Positions 54,060-63,997 of a stretch of DNA of 64,000 nucleotides are shown here, one piece after another. The stretch's first letter is position 1. Each line of letters opens with the position of its first letter. Both the position numbers and the translations under genes were made by a program. The stretch comes from Sphingomonas sp. (GTDB lineage: Bacteria; Pseudomonadota; Alphaproteobacteria; Sphingomonadales; Sphingomonadaceae): NCBI RefSeq assembly GCF_019635515.1, contig NZ_JAHBZI010000002.1, forward strand, positions 537,664-601,663. Direction: 5' to 3'. The notes beneath the pieces were generated by a model. It was not told where the DNA came from. It did not search any database and saw only the letters and a program-made list of their open reading frames with translations.

Positions 54060-55928
54060 ATGTCCGCCGCTCAGTTTGCGACAGCCTTCGCCCTCCGGCC
54101 AAATCTGGTGGCATGGTTTCTCGGCGCGGGCGCGTCGGCGGCGTCCGGGATTCCGACCGGCTATGCGATGATCCGCGACTTCAAGGCGCAAATCTTCTGC
54201 CGGGAGACGAACCTCTCGAAGCGGGAAATCGATACCGCTGACCCCATCTGGATCGACCGGATCGACGACTTCTTTCGCCGGACTTCGCTGCTGCCGTCGG
54301 AGGGAGATCCGACGGAATATGCCGCCGCTTTTGAGGCGGTCTATCCCGAGCCCCGCCACCGTCGCCAGTATATTGCGGATGCGATCGCGAAGGGCACGCC
54401 CTGCTTCGGGCACAAGGTGCTGGGAAGCCTCATGGCTGCGGGCAAGGTCGACTGCGTCTTCACGACCAATTTCGACCCGCTCGCAGAAGACGCCGCGGTT
54501 TCCGCAAACGCAATCCTGCCCGCCGCCGACCAGAAACGGCCGACTGTGGCTGCGATCGATTCCGCCGATCGGGCCATGCGGTGCCTCGATGAATCCGACT
54601 GGCCGTTAATCGCAAAGCTCCATGGCGATTATCAGTCGATCGCGATCAAGAATAGCGGATCGGAGTTGGAGCAGCAGGACGCCCGCATGCGGCACGTGCT
54701 GGTCGAGGCCGGCAAGCGGTTCGGGATGCTGTTCGTCGGCTATAGCGGGCGCGATGCCTCGATCCTGGAGGCTCTGAATGAAGTTCTGGCTGCGCCATCG
54801 CCGTTCCCAAACGGACTCTATTGGGTTGCCGCATCAACGAGCCGCCTGCTCCCGGCGGTCACCGAATTTCTGGATCGCGCGCAGGCTGCGGGAGTCGATG
54901 TCGCGGTTGTCGAATGCACGACGTTCGACGAGCTGGTTGCTGAGATCATAAAGACAACGGACCTGCCGCAGACGCTTTACGAACGCGTGATGGAAGGGCG
55001 GCCTACCCCGCGCCTCGTACCCGTTCAAATTCCGAGTGCCAAAGCCCGGGCATTTCCGGTGCTGCGCTACTCGGCGATTCTGCTTCAATCGATGCCGACA
55101 GCGGCGCGGCGCATCCGGCTGTGCCAGTCGACGACCTCGGCAGAGGTACGTGAGATCTTGAAGGCGAAGGGTTGCCGGGCGACGGCAGCCGCGCTGGGGC
55201 GGGAGCTGGCGGTGTTCGGTCGAGACCAGGAAATCCTGGACGCCTTGGGTCCGCTCGGCCCATCGCTCGCTGGAACGATCGACCTCGACCCGGCCGCCGA
55301 CAGCTGGGCCATGGGCTTGCTATACGATACGCTCGTTCGATCCCTGGCCCGGCAGCGCCCGCTCATTCCGCGCTACCGGCGATCGGGTCATTCGCTAGTC
55401 GTCGCCGCACCGCGCGATGGCGATGATCCTGAGCGAACTCGGCGCCAGCAGCAGACCTTGTCACGATTGCGCGATGCCTACGGGACCAATCTCTTCGGCG
55501 CGGTGCCCAAACTTGGCTTCCCCTTTCAGGAGGGCGTCCACCTCAAGCTCGAACTGGTCGACGGCAGATGGTGGTGCGGCTTCGAGCCCTACACCTTCGT
55601 CCAGCTGCCGCGGCAGGAGTCCGCCCCACCACAAGGTGCCGAGGATCCGGTCGCCGACCAAGCCCCGGCTGAAATGGGCATGCAGGCCGAGCGTCGAGGT
55701 GACCCTGCCGGTGATTGGCGCCGCGAACGCTGGGCTCCGCGCTATAATAAGAATTGGGCCAGCATTATCGGAGCCTGGGCCCAGCTTCTGACCGAAGCTG
55801 GAGGCTCGACGCGCAGCGCTTTCGGCCTTGAGGAAGGTGCCGGCCTCGATGCCGTGTTCAAGGTGTCACCCGTCACCGGATATAGCCGCCCGTCGCATCA
55901 CCATGCCTATTTCGACAGGAGCAAATGA
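54060..55928 (+). CDS. Sir2-APAZ effector of a short-Argonaute (SPARSA) defence system
   Basis: A 622-residue protein. Residues about 10-290 are a Sir2 NAD-binding domain: FLGAGASAASGIP (20-32), TTNFD (135-139), KLHGD with catalytic His188, and FVGYSGRD. The C-terminal about 280 residues match the APAZ role (analogue of PAZ) and end just before the Argonaute. In characterised SPARSA systems the complex, once guided to invader DNA, depletes NAD+ and kills or arrests the cell. ATG 54060 is my choice; an AGGAGG sits 24 bases upstream and in-frame TTG codons at 53985/53991 are alternatives. Overlaps the Argonaute gene by four bases. Confidence 0.9.
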   Translation: MSAAQFATAFALRPNLVAWFLGAGASAASGIPTGYAMIRDFKAQIFCRETNLSKREIDTADPIWIDRIDDFFRRTSLLPSEGDPTEYAAAFEAVYPEPRHRRQYIADAIAKGTPCFGHKVLGSLMAAGKVDCVFTTNFDPLAEDAAVSANAILPAADQKRPTVAAIDSADRAMRCLDESDWPLIAKLHGDYQSIAIKNSGSELEQQDARMRHVLVEAGKRFGMLFVGYSGRDASILEALNEVLAAPSPFPNGLYWVAASTSRLLPAVTEFLDRAQAAGVDVAVVECTTFDELVAEIIKTTDLPQTLYERVMEGRPTPRLVPVQIPSAKARAFPVLRYSAILLQSMPTAARRIRLCQSTTSAEVREILKAKGCRATAAALGRELAVFGRDQEILDALGPLGPSLAGTIDLDPAADSWAMGLLYDTLVRSLARQRPLIPRYRRSGHSLVVAAPRDGDDPERTRRQQQTLSRLRDAYGTNLFGAVPKLGFPFQEGVHLKLELVDGRWWCGFEPYTFVQLPRQESAPPQGAEDPVADQAPAEMGMQAERRGDPAGDWRRERWAPRYNKNWASIIGAWAQLLTEAGGSTRSAFGLEEGAGLDAVFKVSPVTGYSRPSHHHAYFDRSK

Positions 55929-57376
55929 TGGCGAACCCGGCCTTTAGCGAGCTGCCGCCATTCACGCTCCTGGACGAGCCGGACCTTTCCTTCTCGCCAT
56001 CCGACGCGACCCAAGTCGATGTCCACCCGCTCCGGGGGCTCGTGAATCACGGGCCATATTCGATGGGCTCCTTCAGCGGCTATACCGCGCGTGTGCGCAT
56101 CGCGACGGTCGGCCCGGAGAGCGCATTCCATCGACGCGGCGACCTGATGAAGCTGCTGCGCAACGTGCATCGGCCTTCCGACCGATCGGAATATGTGCCG
56201 GAGTATCCCGGCTTCGAGCGCTTGTTCCGCGTGGCGCTCGAGGCCGCGCCCGCAAGTGCGCACATCAAATGGCCCGACCGCCTCGACCAGCTACCGGGCG
56301 ATGGCGACGCGCAGAACCGCCTTTACTTCGCCATGGATGCCGCGCTTCGGCGCCTCGACGCGGTGCGCAATGAATTCGATGTGGTGCTCGTCCATTTTCC
56401 CGACAATTGGGATACCGCGACACGCGGAAAATTCTTCGACGCCCATGACGTGCTGAAAGCTCTTGGCGCCAAATATAATATCCCGACCCAGGTCCTGAAC
56501 GACCGTGTCTTCACCTTCAGCTACAAGGCGTCGCTTGCGTGGCGCCTGTCGACGGCATTGTATGTGAAAGCTGCAGGGACGCCATGGAAGCTGGCACCGC
56601 TGAAGGGTGTGCCGACCGACACCGCCTATATCGGGTTGGCCTATGCGCTGCGCGGCGATCAGCAGGACGCGCATTACGTCACCTGTTGCTCGCAGGTTTT
56701 CGACATGGACGGCGGCGGCATGCAGTTCGTTGCGTTCGAGGCGCGGGACCCGGTGGCCGATGTCGCCGAAGCCCGCAGGAATCCCTTTCTCAGCCGCGAC
56801 GACATGCGCGCGGTGCTCGCGCGCAGTCTGGAGCTCTATCAGGGGCGAAACGGCGGCAACCTGCCGAAGCGCATGGTCATTCACAAGACGACGGCTTTCA
56901 AGGAGAGCGAAATTGAGGGCGCGTTCGACGCGCTCTCCGGCGTTCCGGAAATAGAGTGCGTCGAGGTGAGTTCGGCATCGTGCTGGCGGGGCGTCTGGCT
57001 GATCAAGTCAGGCGTGGAAAAGCCGCCGTCGCGGCCGTCGGGCTTCCCCGTCCCGCGCGGTACGATGGTGGTCCGCACAGGCAACTCCGCCTTGGTGTGG
57101 GTGGCGGGCAATGCTCCCGAGGTTTCGACCAAGGGCGATTACTATCAGGGCAAGAAGAGCATCCCCAGGCCGCTGCAGCTGATCCGCCACGCCGGTAGCG
57201 GGCCGCTTGAGCTGACCGCCCATGAAGCGTTGGCGCTCACTAAGATGGATTGGAACAACGACGCGCTTTACGACCCGGTACCGGTCAGCATCCGCTATTC
57301 GCAAAAGCTGGCGCGTACGATTGCGAACGTCTCCGACCTGCCGCGAAACGTCTATCCGTATCGCCTGTTCATGTAA
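55925..57376 (+). CDS. Short prokaryotic Argonaute (MID-PIWI), catalytically inactive type
   Basis: A 483-residue protein lacking N and PAZ domains. MID-like segments (FDVVLVHFPDNWDTATRGKFFDAHDVLKALGAKYNIPTQVLNDRVF) and a PIWI-like part (TAYIGLAYALRGDQQDAHYVTCCSQVFDMDGGGMQFVAFEARD; LPKRMVIHKTTAFKESEIEGAFDALSG; C-terminal YPYRLFM) are visible. As in other short pAgos the DEDX catalytic tetrad is not evident, so it should act as an RNA-guided DNA sensor for the Sir2-APAZ partner. ATG 55925 overlaps the partner's stop (ATGA), giving stoichiometric expression. Confidence 0.92.
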   Translation: MMANPAFSELPPFTLLDEPDLSFSPSDATQVDVHPLRGLVNHGPYSMGSFSGYTARVRIATVGPESAFHRRGDLMKLLRNVHRPSDRSEYVPEYPGFERLFRVALEAAPASAHIKWPDRLDQLPGDGDAQNRLYFAMDAALRRLDAVRNEFDVVLVHFPDNWDTATRGKFFDAHDVLKALGAKYNIPTQVLNDRVFTFSYKASLAWRLSTALYVKAAGTPWKLAPLKGVPTDTAYIGLAYALRGDQQDAHYVTCCSQVFDMDGGGMQFVAFEARDPVADVAEARRNPFLSRDDMRAVLARSLELYQGRNGGNLPKRMVIHKTTAFKESEIEGAFDALSGVPEIECVEVSSASCWRGVWLIKSGVEKPPSRPSGFPVPRGTMVVRTGNSALVWVAGNAPEVSTKGDYYQGKKSIPRPLQLIRHAGSGPLELTAHEALALTKMDWNNDALYDPVPVSIRYSQKLARTIANVSDLPRNVYPYRLFM

Positions 57377-57462
57377 CTGCTCCGGTACCTCAGGCCGAGG
57401 GCAAGCAGCCTGCGCAAAAGCGCAAGCGATGATTGGCGCTTGACGGATCGGCCGACTCACCG

Positions 57463-57477
57463 GAACATAATGGGAAC
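57463..57477 (+). promoter_or_regulatory. LexA (SOS) box of the imuA operon
   Basis: GAAC-ATAATGG-GAAC, 20 bases before the imuA ATG, matches the alphaproteobacterial LexA operator and differs by one spacer base from the box at 50858. Confidence 0.88.
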
Positions 57478-57497
57478 GAACGAGTCGTTATTCCCTT

Positions 57498-58274
57498 ATG
57501 CTGACCGATGCCGCCTTTGCCGAGACTGAACGCGCACGCCTGCTCGCCGAGCTGAAGGCGCGTATCGCCCTGCCGGTGGCGAGCGGTGCGCCGCTGCTGC
57601 CGTTCGGGATCGAGACGATCGACACACGGCTGGGTGGCGGCGGCCTTGACGGCGGCGGCCTGCACGAGATCAGCGCAGCCTCGCCGACGCTGGGTGATGA
57701 TGCCGCCGCGACTCTGTTCACCGCCGGGGCCGCAGCGCGCTTCGCGGCCGAGCCCAATGCGAGTGTCGCCTGGGCGCTGACCCGGTTCGATCTCTATGCG
57801 CCCGGGCTCGAACAGGCCGGGCTGCCGCCGGGAAAATTGCTCTACTGCGAAGGCCGGGACGAGGTCATGGCGCTCGCGCTTGCCGAGGACTGTCTGCGCG
57901 ACGGCAGCTTCGCGGCGGTGGTGGCGGAAGTGAAGGCCGCCGATCAGACCGCCACAAGGCGGCTCCAGCTGGCCGCCGCCGACGGACGCACGCCGATGCT
58001 GTTGCTGCGGCGCTGGGCGCGGGCCGCACGCGATCCGCTCGAAATTCCGTCGGCTGCCTGCACGCGGTGGCGGATCGGCTGCGCACCGTCGGTGCCATTG
58101 CCGCATGCCGGCGTCGGGCGCTCCTGCTGGTCGGTCGATCTTGTCCGTCAGCGTGGCGGCAATCCCTTTTCTCTCATAGTCGAGGCCTGCGATGGCAAGG
58201 GTCGCCTCGCTCTACCTGCCCCAGCTCGCGATCGAGCGGCTGCGGCGGCTGGAGCGGACCGCCGCGCCGCCTGA
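57498..58274 (+). CDS. imuA: ImuA, SOS mutasome accessory protein
   Basis: A 258-residue RecA-like protein of the ImuA (SulA-related) family: LPFGIETIDTRLGGGGLDGGGLHEI near the N-terminus, then WALTRFDLYAPGLEQAGLPPGKLLYCEGRDEVMALALAEDCLRDG and RRLQLAAADGRTPMLLLR. ImuA with ImuB and DnaE2 carries out error-prone translesion synthesis. Its last 83 bases overlap the start of imuB in another frame, which is usual for this cassette. LexA box directly upstream. Confidence 0.92.
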   Translation: MLTDAAFAETERARLLAELKARIALPVASGAPLLPFGIETIDTRLGGGGLDGGGLHEISAASPTLGDDAAATLFTAGAAARFAAEPNASVAWALTRFDLYAPGLEQAGLPPGKLLYCEGRDEVMALALAEDCLRDGSFAAVVAEVKAADQTATRRLQLAAADGRTPMLLLRRWARAARDPLEIPSAACTRWRIGCAPSVPLPHAGVGRSCWSVDLVRQRGGNPFSLIVEACDGKGRLALPAPARDRAAAAAGADRRAA

Positions 58275-59597
58275 GCGGCCCTGGTCGCCCGCGCCGATCC
58301 TGCCGCCGAGCATCGACGACGATCCGGGCGCCTGCTCGGTCCCGCGCGGCGGGGGCTGGCGCCCCGGCGCGCGCTGGGCGCAGGGCGGGCTTGGCCGGGA
58401 AGCGGAAGTGGAGCGGATCGCGGCACTGCCCGCGCACCAGCAGCCGCCCATGCGGCTGCTCGGGCGGCGATCCGAGCCGGTCGAGCACCCGTTCCGGGCG
58501 ATGCCGTCCGATGAAGGCGAGCGGGGTCAGGCGCGCCCGCCGATGCCGGCGGCCGCGCCTGGCGCTTTGCCCTGGGGGCGCCCGACCGTGCTGATCGAGC
58601 GCATCGGCCAGCGCGAGGTGGTGACTGCCGCTTGTCCCGCTGCACTTGCGCTCGACCTCGTGCCCGGCATGGCGGCGGCGCATGCCCGCGCGCTGGTCGG
58701 CGATCTCGATATGCGCGACGCCGATGCCGCCGGCGACCAGGCCTGGCTCGACCGGCTGGCCTTGCACGCCGTCGCGCACTGGACGCCGGTCGCCGCTCCC
58801 TCGGGCATCGACGGGATCTGGCTAGACCTGACCGGCACGAGTCATCTGCACGGCGGCGAAGCGCGCTTCTGTGTCCGCGTGCTGCGCTTTCTCGCGCGGA
58901 TCGGCTTTACCGGACGCCTGGGGGTCGCCGGCACGCCGGGTGCTGCGCACGCGCTGGCCCGCTTTGGCGGGGAAGCTGTCACCCGCTTGCCGCCGGGCGG
59001 CGAGGCGGCGGCGCTCGCCGCGGCGCCGATCGCCGCGCTTCGCCTCGATCCCCCGGCGCTGGCCGCCGCCGCGCGGTTCGGGCTCGAGCGCGTCGGTGAT
59101 CTCTATCCGATGCCGCGGGGGCCGCTCGCCAAGCGGCTGGCGATGCGCCGCCGGACCTCGCGCCCGCGATCGACCAGCTCGCCGGGCGCGCCGGGGAGGA
59201 AGCGGTTTTTCGGATCGGGCTCGAGCAGAGCGACGTGCCCGAGCGCGCGGTGAGGCGGCTGGGCGCCTTGGCCGAGCCGGAGGGCTGGCCTGCCTGGAAG
59301 CGGCCGGTGCGGATGCTGCCGCGTCCCGAGCTGCTGTCGCATGTGGTCGCGCTTCTGCCCGACCACGCGCCGCGCCGCTTCAACTGGCGCGGCAAGTCCT
59401 ATCGGGTGATTGCCGGCGACGGGCCCGAGCGCATCCATGGCGAATGGTGGCGAACCGACCGCGAACTCTGGGCGGTGCGCGACTATTTTCGGGTCGAGGT
59501 GGAAGGCGGACAGCGCTTCTGGCTGTTCCGCCGCGGCGACGGCGTCGTGCCGGAGACCGGGGATCTCAGCTGGTATCTCCACGGCTTTTTCGGCTGA
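58192..59597 (+). pseudogene. imuB: imuB with internal deletion and frameshift
   Basis: ImuB is a catalytically inactive Y-family polymerase relative that links ImuA/DnaE2 to the sliding clamp. The 5' part (58192 to about 59141) is intact up to the thumb helix-hairpin-helix ([22 protein letters not shown]). There the frame changes: frame 1 continues as Arg/Ser-rich sequence to a stop at 59253, while the true C-terminal part ([26 protein letters not shown], ending SWYLHGFFG) continues in another frame from about 59142 to 59597. Compared with family members, roughly 110-130 residues, the little-finger region, are missing at this junction. The mutasome from this operon is probably defective. Confidence 0.82.
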
Positions 59598-62500
59598 TGG
59601 CGACCTACGTCGAGCTCCAGGTGACCAGCCACTTCTCGTTCCTGCGCGGGTCGAGCGCGCCCGAGGAGTTGTTCGCTGCGGCGCAGCTGCTGGGCCACAC
59701 CGCGCTCGGCCTGGCCGACTGGAGCACGGTCGCGGGCGTGGTCCGCGGTTGGGACGGGCAGAAGGCGACCGGCGTGCGGATGATAGCCGGCAGCCGGGTC
59801 GATCTGACCGATGGCCGGGCGCTGCTCCTCTACCCGACGGACCGGCCGGCCTGGTCGCGGCTGACCCGCCTGCTCTCGATCGGCAAGGCGCGCGGCGGCA
59901 AGGGCCGCTGCATCCTCGGCTGGAGCGATGTCGCACACCATGCCGAGGGGATCGTCGCGATCCTCGTGCCCGATCTGCCCGATGCGGTGACCGCCGCGCA
60001 TCTCGCCGAGCTTGCGCAGGTTTTCGGGCCCCGCGCTTATCTGGCGCTCTCGTACCGGCGGCGGCCCGACGATGTCGAACGCCTCCATGTGCTGGATGCA
60101 CAGGCGCGAGCCGTGCGCGTCCGCGCGGTCGCGACCGGGGACATCCTCTATCATTCGCCCGAAGCGCGGCCGCTCCAGGACGTGGTGACTGCGATCCGCG
60201 AGAAGACCACCGTCGATGCGCTCGGTTACCGGCGCGAGCGGTTTATGGACCGGCACCTCAAATCGCCGGAGGAGATGGAGCGCCGCTTCGCTTCGTTTCC
60301 GGATGCGATCGCGGCGAGCGCGGACATTGCGCGAGCCTGCACTTTCGATCTCGGCGAGATCCGCTACCAATATCCTTATGAGCAGGTGATGGAGGGCAAG
60401 ACCGCGCAGGAAGCGCTGGCCTGCCTGACCGAAGAAGCGGCGGCCGCCAAGTTCCCGGACGGCGTGCCCAAACCCTATGCCGAACAGATCGCGCACGAGC
60501 TGCGGCTGATCGACCAGCTCGGCTATGCGCCATATTTCCTGACGGTTCGCTCCATTGTGGAGGAAAGCCGGCGGCGCGGCATTCTCTGCCAGGGGCGCGG
60601 ATCGGCCGCGAACAGCTGCGTCTGCTATCTGCTCGGCATCACCTCGATCGATCCGATCCAGCACGAACTGCTGTTCGAGCGCTTCGTCTCGGGCGAGCGC
60701 AAGGAGCCGCCCGACATCGATGTCGATTTCGAGCATGAGCGGCGCGAAGAGATTATCCAGTGGATCTATGAGACCTATGGCCGGACCCGCAGCGCGCTGA
60801 CCGCGGTGGTGACGCGCTACCGCACCCGCGGCGCGGTCGCCGAGGTCGGCAAGGCGCTGGGGCTGCCGCGCGATCTCACCAAGATGCTGACCGGCCTGGT
60901 CTGGGGCTGGTCGATGGACGGCATCTCGGATGAGCAGATCGAGAGCCTCAATCTCAACGCGAAGGATCACCGTCTCAAGCTCACGCTTCGGCTCGCCCGC
61001 CAGCTGATCGGCACGCCGCGGCATCTGTCGCAGCACCCAGGGGGCTTCGTGCTGACCCAGGACCGGCTGGACGATCTCGTGCCGATCGAACCGGCGCGCA
61101 TGGAGGACCGCCAGATCATCGAATGGGACAAGGACGATATCGACGCGCTTCGTTTCATGAAGGTCGATGTGCTGGGACTCGGCATGCTCGGCTGCATGAA
61201 CCGCGCCTTCAACATGCTCGAGGCGGACAAGGGCATCCGCATCGGCATGGCCGATCTCCAGGACGACGATCCCGACGTCTACATGATGATCCAGAAGGCC
61301 GACACGCTCGGCGTCTTCCAGATCGAGAGCCGGGCGCAGATGTCGATGCTGCCGCGGATGAAGCCCACCAAATTCTACGATCTCGTGATTGAGGTCGCGA
61401 TCGTGCGGCCCGGCCCGATTCAGGGCGACATGGTCCATCCCTATCTCAGGCGGCGCGAGGGCAAGGAGAAGCCCGAATATCCCAAGCCCGAGCTTCGCGC
61501 CGTGCTCGAGAAGACCTTGGGCGTGCCGCTGTTCCAGGAGCAGGCGATGAAGGTCGCGATCGTCGGCGCCGGCTTCACCCCCGCCGAGGCCGACCAGCTG
61601 CGCCGCGCCATGGCGACCTTCAAGCTGACCGGCGGTGTCAGCCATTTTTACGACAAGCTGGTCGGGGGGATGGTCGCGCGCGGCTATCCGCAGGATTTCG
61701 CCGAGCGCACCTTCAAGCAGATCGAGGGCTTCGGAAGCTATGGCTTCCCCGAGAGCCATGCCGCGAGCTTCGCCAAGATCGCCTACGCGTCCTGCTGGGT
61801 AAAGCACCATCATCCCGATGTCTTCTGCGCAGCGTTGCTCAACGCCCAGCCGATGGGTTTCTACGCGCCGGCGCAGATCGTCCAGGACGCGCGGCGGCAC
61901 GGGGTCGAAGTGCGGCCCGTCTCGATCAATGACAGCCATTGGGACTGCACGCTGGAAAAGACCGGCGGGCGGTACTTGGCAGTCCGGCTCGGCTTCCGGC
62001 AGGTGCGCTCCCTCGCCAATGTCCATGGCGCGGCGATCGCGGTCGCGCGTGGGGTCTCGCCTTATGAGAGCGTCGAGGAGGTGTGGCGCCGCGCCGGCGT
62101 GCCGCGCGCCGCGATCGAGCGCCTCGCCGAGGCGGACGCGTTCCACTGTATCGCCGAGGATCGCCGGCAGGGTCTATGGAAGGTGAAGGGGCTCGGCGAG
62201 GCGCCCTTGCCGTTGTTCGCCGCGGCCGATGCGCGCGAGGGCGGCTTCTCACCCGAAGGCGTTGAGCCGCGGGTCACCTTGCAGCCGCTGACCGATGGCC
62301 GCGAGGTGGTCGAAGATTATCGCACGCTGCAGCTGTCGCTGCGCGCGCATCCGCTTCAATTCCTGCGCGGGCAGCTCGCCGCCGAGAAGGTGGTGCGCTG
62401 TGCTGATCTCGCGAGTATCCGCGACGGCCGGCATGTCGAGGTCGCGGGCGTCATCCTGGTCCGCCAGCGGCCGGGCTCGGCACGCGGTGTGCTGTTCATC

Positions 62501-62860
62501 ACGATCGAGGACGAAACCGGCGTCGCCAACGGCATCCTCTGGCCCGACCGTTTCGAGAAGCAGCGCCGCGTGGTGATGTCCGCGTCGATGGTGTCGTTGC
62601 GCGGGCGTCTCCAGAAGGAGGGTGCGGTGATCCATGTCATCGTCGATCGCGTGGTCCCGCGGGACGAGATGCTGCGCTCGGTCGGAAGAATGAAGATGCC
62701 TGTGACCTTCGGGCGCGGTGACGGTGCCACCCATGCCGGTGCGCCGGATCGCGGCGAGCCCGGCTGGCGTCCAGGGCCTCGCGATCTCTATTCGCCGCCC
62801 TTTCCCAATGGTGTTGATCCGGAAGACCTCATCAAGGTGCGCAGCCATGATTTCCATTAG
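59597..62860 (+). CDS. dnaE2: DnaE2, error-prone C-family DNA polymerase
   Basis: A 1087-residue polymerase of normal DnaE2 length. The N-terminal PHP domain starts [26 protein letters not shown]; the palm has [17 protein letters not shown] and [15 protein letters not shown] with the metal-binding Asp residues; the C-terminal part has the OB-fold ([34 protein letters not shown]). ATG 59597 overlaps the imuB stop (TGATG). A longer open frame upstream covers imuB in the wrong frame and is not coding. Confidence 0.96.
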   Translation: MATYVELQVTSHFSFLRGSSAPEELFAAAQLLGHTALGLADWSTVAGVVRGWDGQKATGVRMIAGSRVDLTDGRALLLYPTDRPAWSRLTRLLSIGKARGGKGRCILGWSDVAHHAEGIVAILVPDLPDAVTAAHLAELAQVFGPRAYLALSYRRRPDDVERLHVLDAQARAVRVRAVATGDILYHSPEARPLQDVVTAIREKTTVDALGYRRERFMDRHLKSPEEMERRFASFPDAIAASADIARACTFDLGEIRYQYPYEQVMEGKTAQEALACLTEEAAAAKFPDGVPKPYAEQIAHELRLIDQLGYAPYFLTVRSIVEESRRRGILCQGRGSAANSCVCYLLGITSIDPIQHELLFERFVSGERKEPPDIDVDFEHERREEIIQWIYETYGRTRSALTAVVTRYRTRGAVAEVGKALGLPRDLTKMLTGLVWGWSMDGISDEQIESLNLNAKDHRLKLTLRLARQLIGTPRHLSQHPGGFVLTQDRLDDLVPIEPARMEDRQIIEWDKDDIDALRFMKVDVLGLGMLGCMNRAFNMLEADKGIRIGMADLQDDDPDVYMMIQKADTLGVFQIESRAQMSMLPRMKPTKFYDLVIEVAIVRPGPIQGDMVHPYLRRREGKEKPEYPKPELRAVLEKTLGVPLFQEQAMKVAIVGAGFTPAEADQLRRAMATFKLTGGVSHFYDKLVGGMVARGYPQDFAERTFKQIEGFGSYGFPESHAASFAKIAYASCWVKHHHPDVFCAALLNAQPMGFYAPAQIVQDARRHGVEVRPVSINDSHWDCTLEKTGGRYLAVRLGFRQVRSLANVHGAAIAVARGVSPYESVEEVWRRAGVPRAAIERLAEADAFHCIAEDRRQGLWKVKGLGEAPLPLFAAADAREGGFSPEGVEPRVTLQPLTDGREVVEDYRTLQLSLRAHPLQFLRGQLAAEKVVRCADLASIRDGRHVEVAGVILVRQRPGSARGVLFITIEDETGVANGILWPDRFEKQRRVVMSASMVSLRGRLQKEGAVIHVIVDRVVPRDEMLRSVGRMKMPVTFGRGDGATHAGAPDRGEPGWRPGPRDLYSPPFPNGVDPEDLIKVRSHDFH

Positions 62861-62887
62861 CGGCGGTCTTGAAGTCGGGCGTCACCG

Positions 62888-62917
62888 TGTCCGAAATCTG
62901 TATGCATATTTCGGACA
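62888..62917. terminator. Inverted repeat after dnaE2
   Basis: TGTCCGAAAT (62888-62897) and ATTTCGGACA (62908-62917) are perfect 10-base arms around a 10-base centre, 27 bases after the dnaE2 stop; a third CTCCGAAAT half occurs at 62933-62941. No T-run follows, so it may be a terminator or an operator. The 414-base gap 62861-63274 holds this, the palindrome at 62997 and no convincing gene. Confidence 0.45.
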
Positions 62918-62996
62918 GGCCGATCTCCTCCTCTCCGAAATCAGTCGGCGGCAATTTCAGCGCAGCCGAGCCGAATCGCCACCAAGCGTTTGAATG

Positions 62997-63020
62997 TAAC
63001 CTGTCAGATATGACATGTTA
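62997..63020. promoter_or_regulatory. Palindrome with TGTCA/TGACA half-sites
   Basis: TAACCTGTCA-GATA-TGACATGTTA: 10-base arms with one mismatch around a 4-base centre, in an AT-richer stretch about 255 bases before the phosphoribosyltransferase-like gene. It looks like an operator for a dimeric regulator; the regulator is unknown. Confidence 0.5.
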
Positions 63021-63274
63021 TGCGCGATAAGAATTCAGATATGAACACTTAGCGCTCCGTGTCAGCCTTGCGTCGTCACGTTCGCAGACTCGTTCGAGGT
63101 CGCGCGCCTGCGCGCTACTGCGCCTTTTCTTGCGCAAAGCCTCCGGCCAAGCCTCGTAATGTTGGCGGCTGGCTTGCGAACGGTCGTTCAAAGCCACACA
63201 TTGCCGGCACGGATAGTCCTGCGGCCGCTTGCCCCTAACGCCCATGGATAGCCAGGGAGAGGTTTGAGGCCGGC

Positions 63275-63997
63275 GTGGGAATCGACGTATCGGCGGCGAA
63301 GGTCGTCACTATCAACGATCATCATGAGAATGCGGTCGACACCTCGGTCGATCGCAACCCCACGCGCAGCGGCTTCAAGGGCATTCCGCTGCTGCACGTA
63401 TTCAGTCGCAACCAGATGGGACCGCGCCGCGATGACGGAAATCCGCTGGTCCACGCGCTCAAGGGCCGGCGCGGCTTCACGATCATGCCCTATTGGAAGA
63501 ACCAGCTGCTGGGCCGTGCAAAGGCGATCCTGGCCAAGGTCGAGGGCGAGCTGAAAGAATTCGACTTCATCCTTCCCATTCCGTCCTCCTCGCCCTTTTG
63601 CGGTGAATTCGCGGACCTGATTTCGGAGGTTTCTGGCGTTCCCGTGCTCCCCTCCAATTTCCTGAGAAAGCGGCTGGTTGGCGAGTTGCTGGCAGAGAAT
63701 CAGGCTACCCCGCCCAAGATGCGCGCGGGTCTGAAGCAGCCATTCGCGGCGCAGATGTACGCCTGGGGAGAGATGGACCCGGCTGCGACCTATCAGGCCA
63801 AGGATATCGACCTGCGCTTGAGGCTGCTCTTTCGCGCCTTCGATCTTGAGGGGGATGTGCCGGACATCGCGGGCAAGCGAATCCTGGTGGTCGATGACAT
63901 TTTTGCCAGCGGATCGTCGCTTTCCTCGGTCCGCGATATCCTGCAGGGTCAATTGGGCGCGACGGCGGCAGGCATCTGTTTCCTCAGTGGCTCGTGA
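63275..63997 (+). CDS. Phosphoribosyltransferase-fold protein
   Basis: A 240-residue protein. Near the C-terminus RILVVDDIFASGSSLSSVRDIL is a PRPP-binding loop of type I phosphoribosyltransferases (two Asp followed by a small-residue loop), as in ComF/orphan PRTases. Upstream, FDFILPIPSSSPFCGEFADLISEVSGVPVLPSNFLRKR resembles the DxIxxVPxxxxR region of ComF. The N-terminal 90 residues are unlike ComF and lack its zinc finger. GTG 63275 has GAGG five bases upstream. Nucleobase or other substrate unknown. Confidence 0.75.
   Translation: MGIDVSAAKVVTINDHHENAVDTSVDRNPTRSGFKGIPLLHVFSRNQMGPRRDDGNPLVHALKGRRGFTIMPYWKNQLLGRAKAILAKVEGELKEFDFILPIPSSSPFCGEFADLISEVSGVPVLPSNFLRKRLVGELLAENQATPPKMRAGLKQPFAAQMYAWGEMDPAATYQAKDIDLRLRLLFRAFDLEGDVPDIAGKRILVVDDIFASGSSLSSVRDILQGQLGATAAGICFLSGS

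Noticed and set aside
58871..59596. N-terminal extension of DnaE2
   Set aside because: It is Arg-rich read-through of imuB in another frame; DnaE2 homology starts at ATG 59597.
63079..63094. GTTC...GTTC before the phosphoribosyltransferase gene as a LexA box
   Set aside because: The spacing is eight bases, not seven.
63018..63245. Small minus-strand gene before the phosphoribosyltransferase
   Set aside because: No ribosome-binding site, Arg/Ser-rich composition and no recognisable domain; probably chance.
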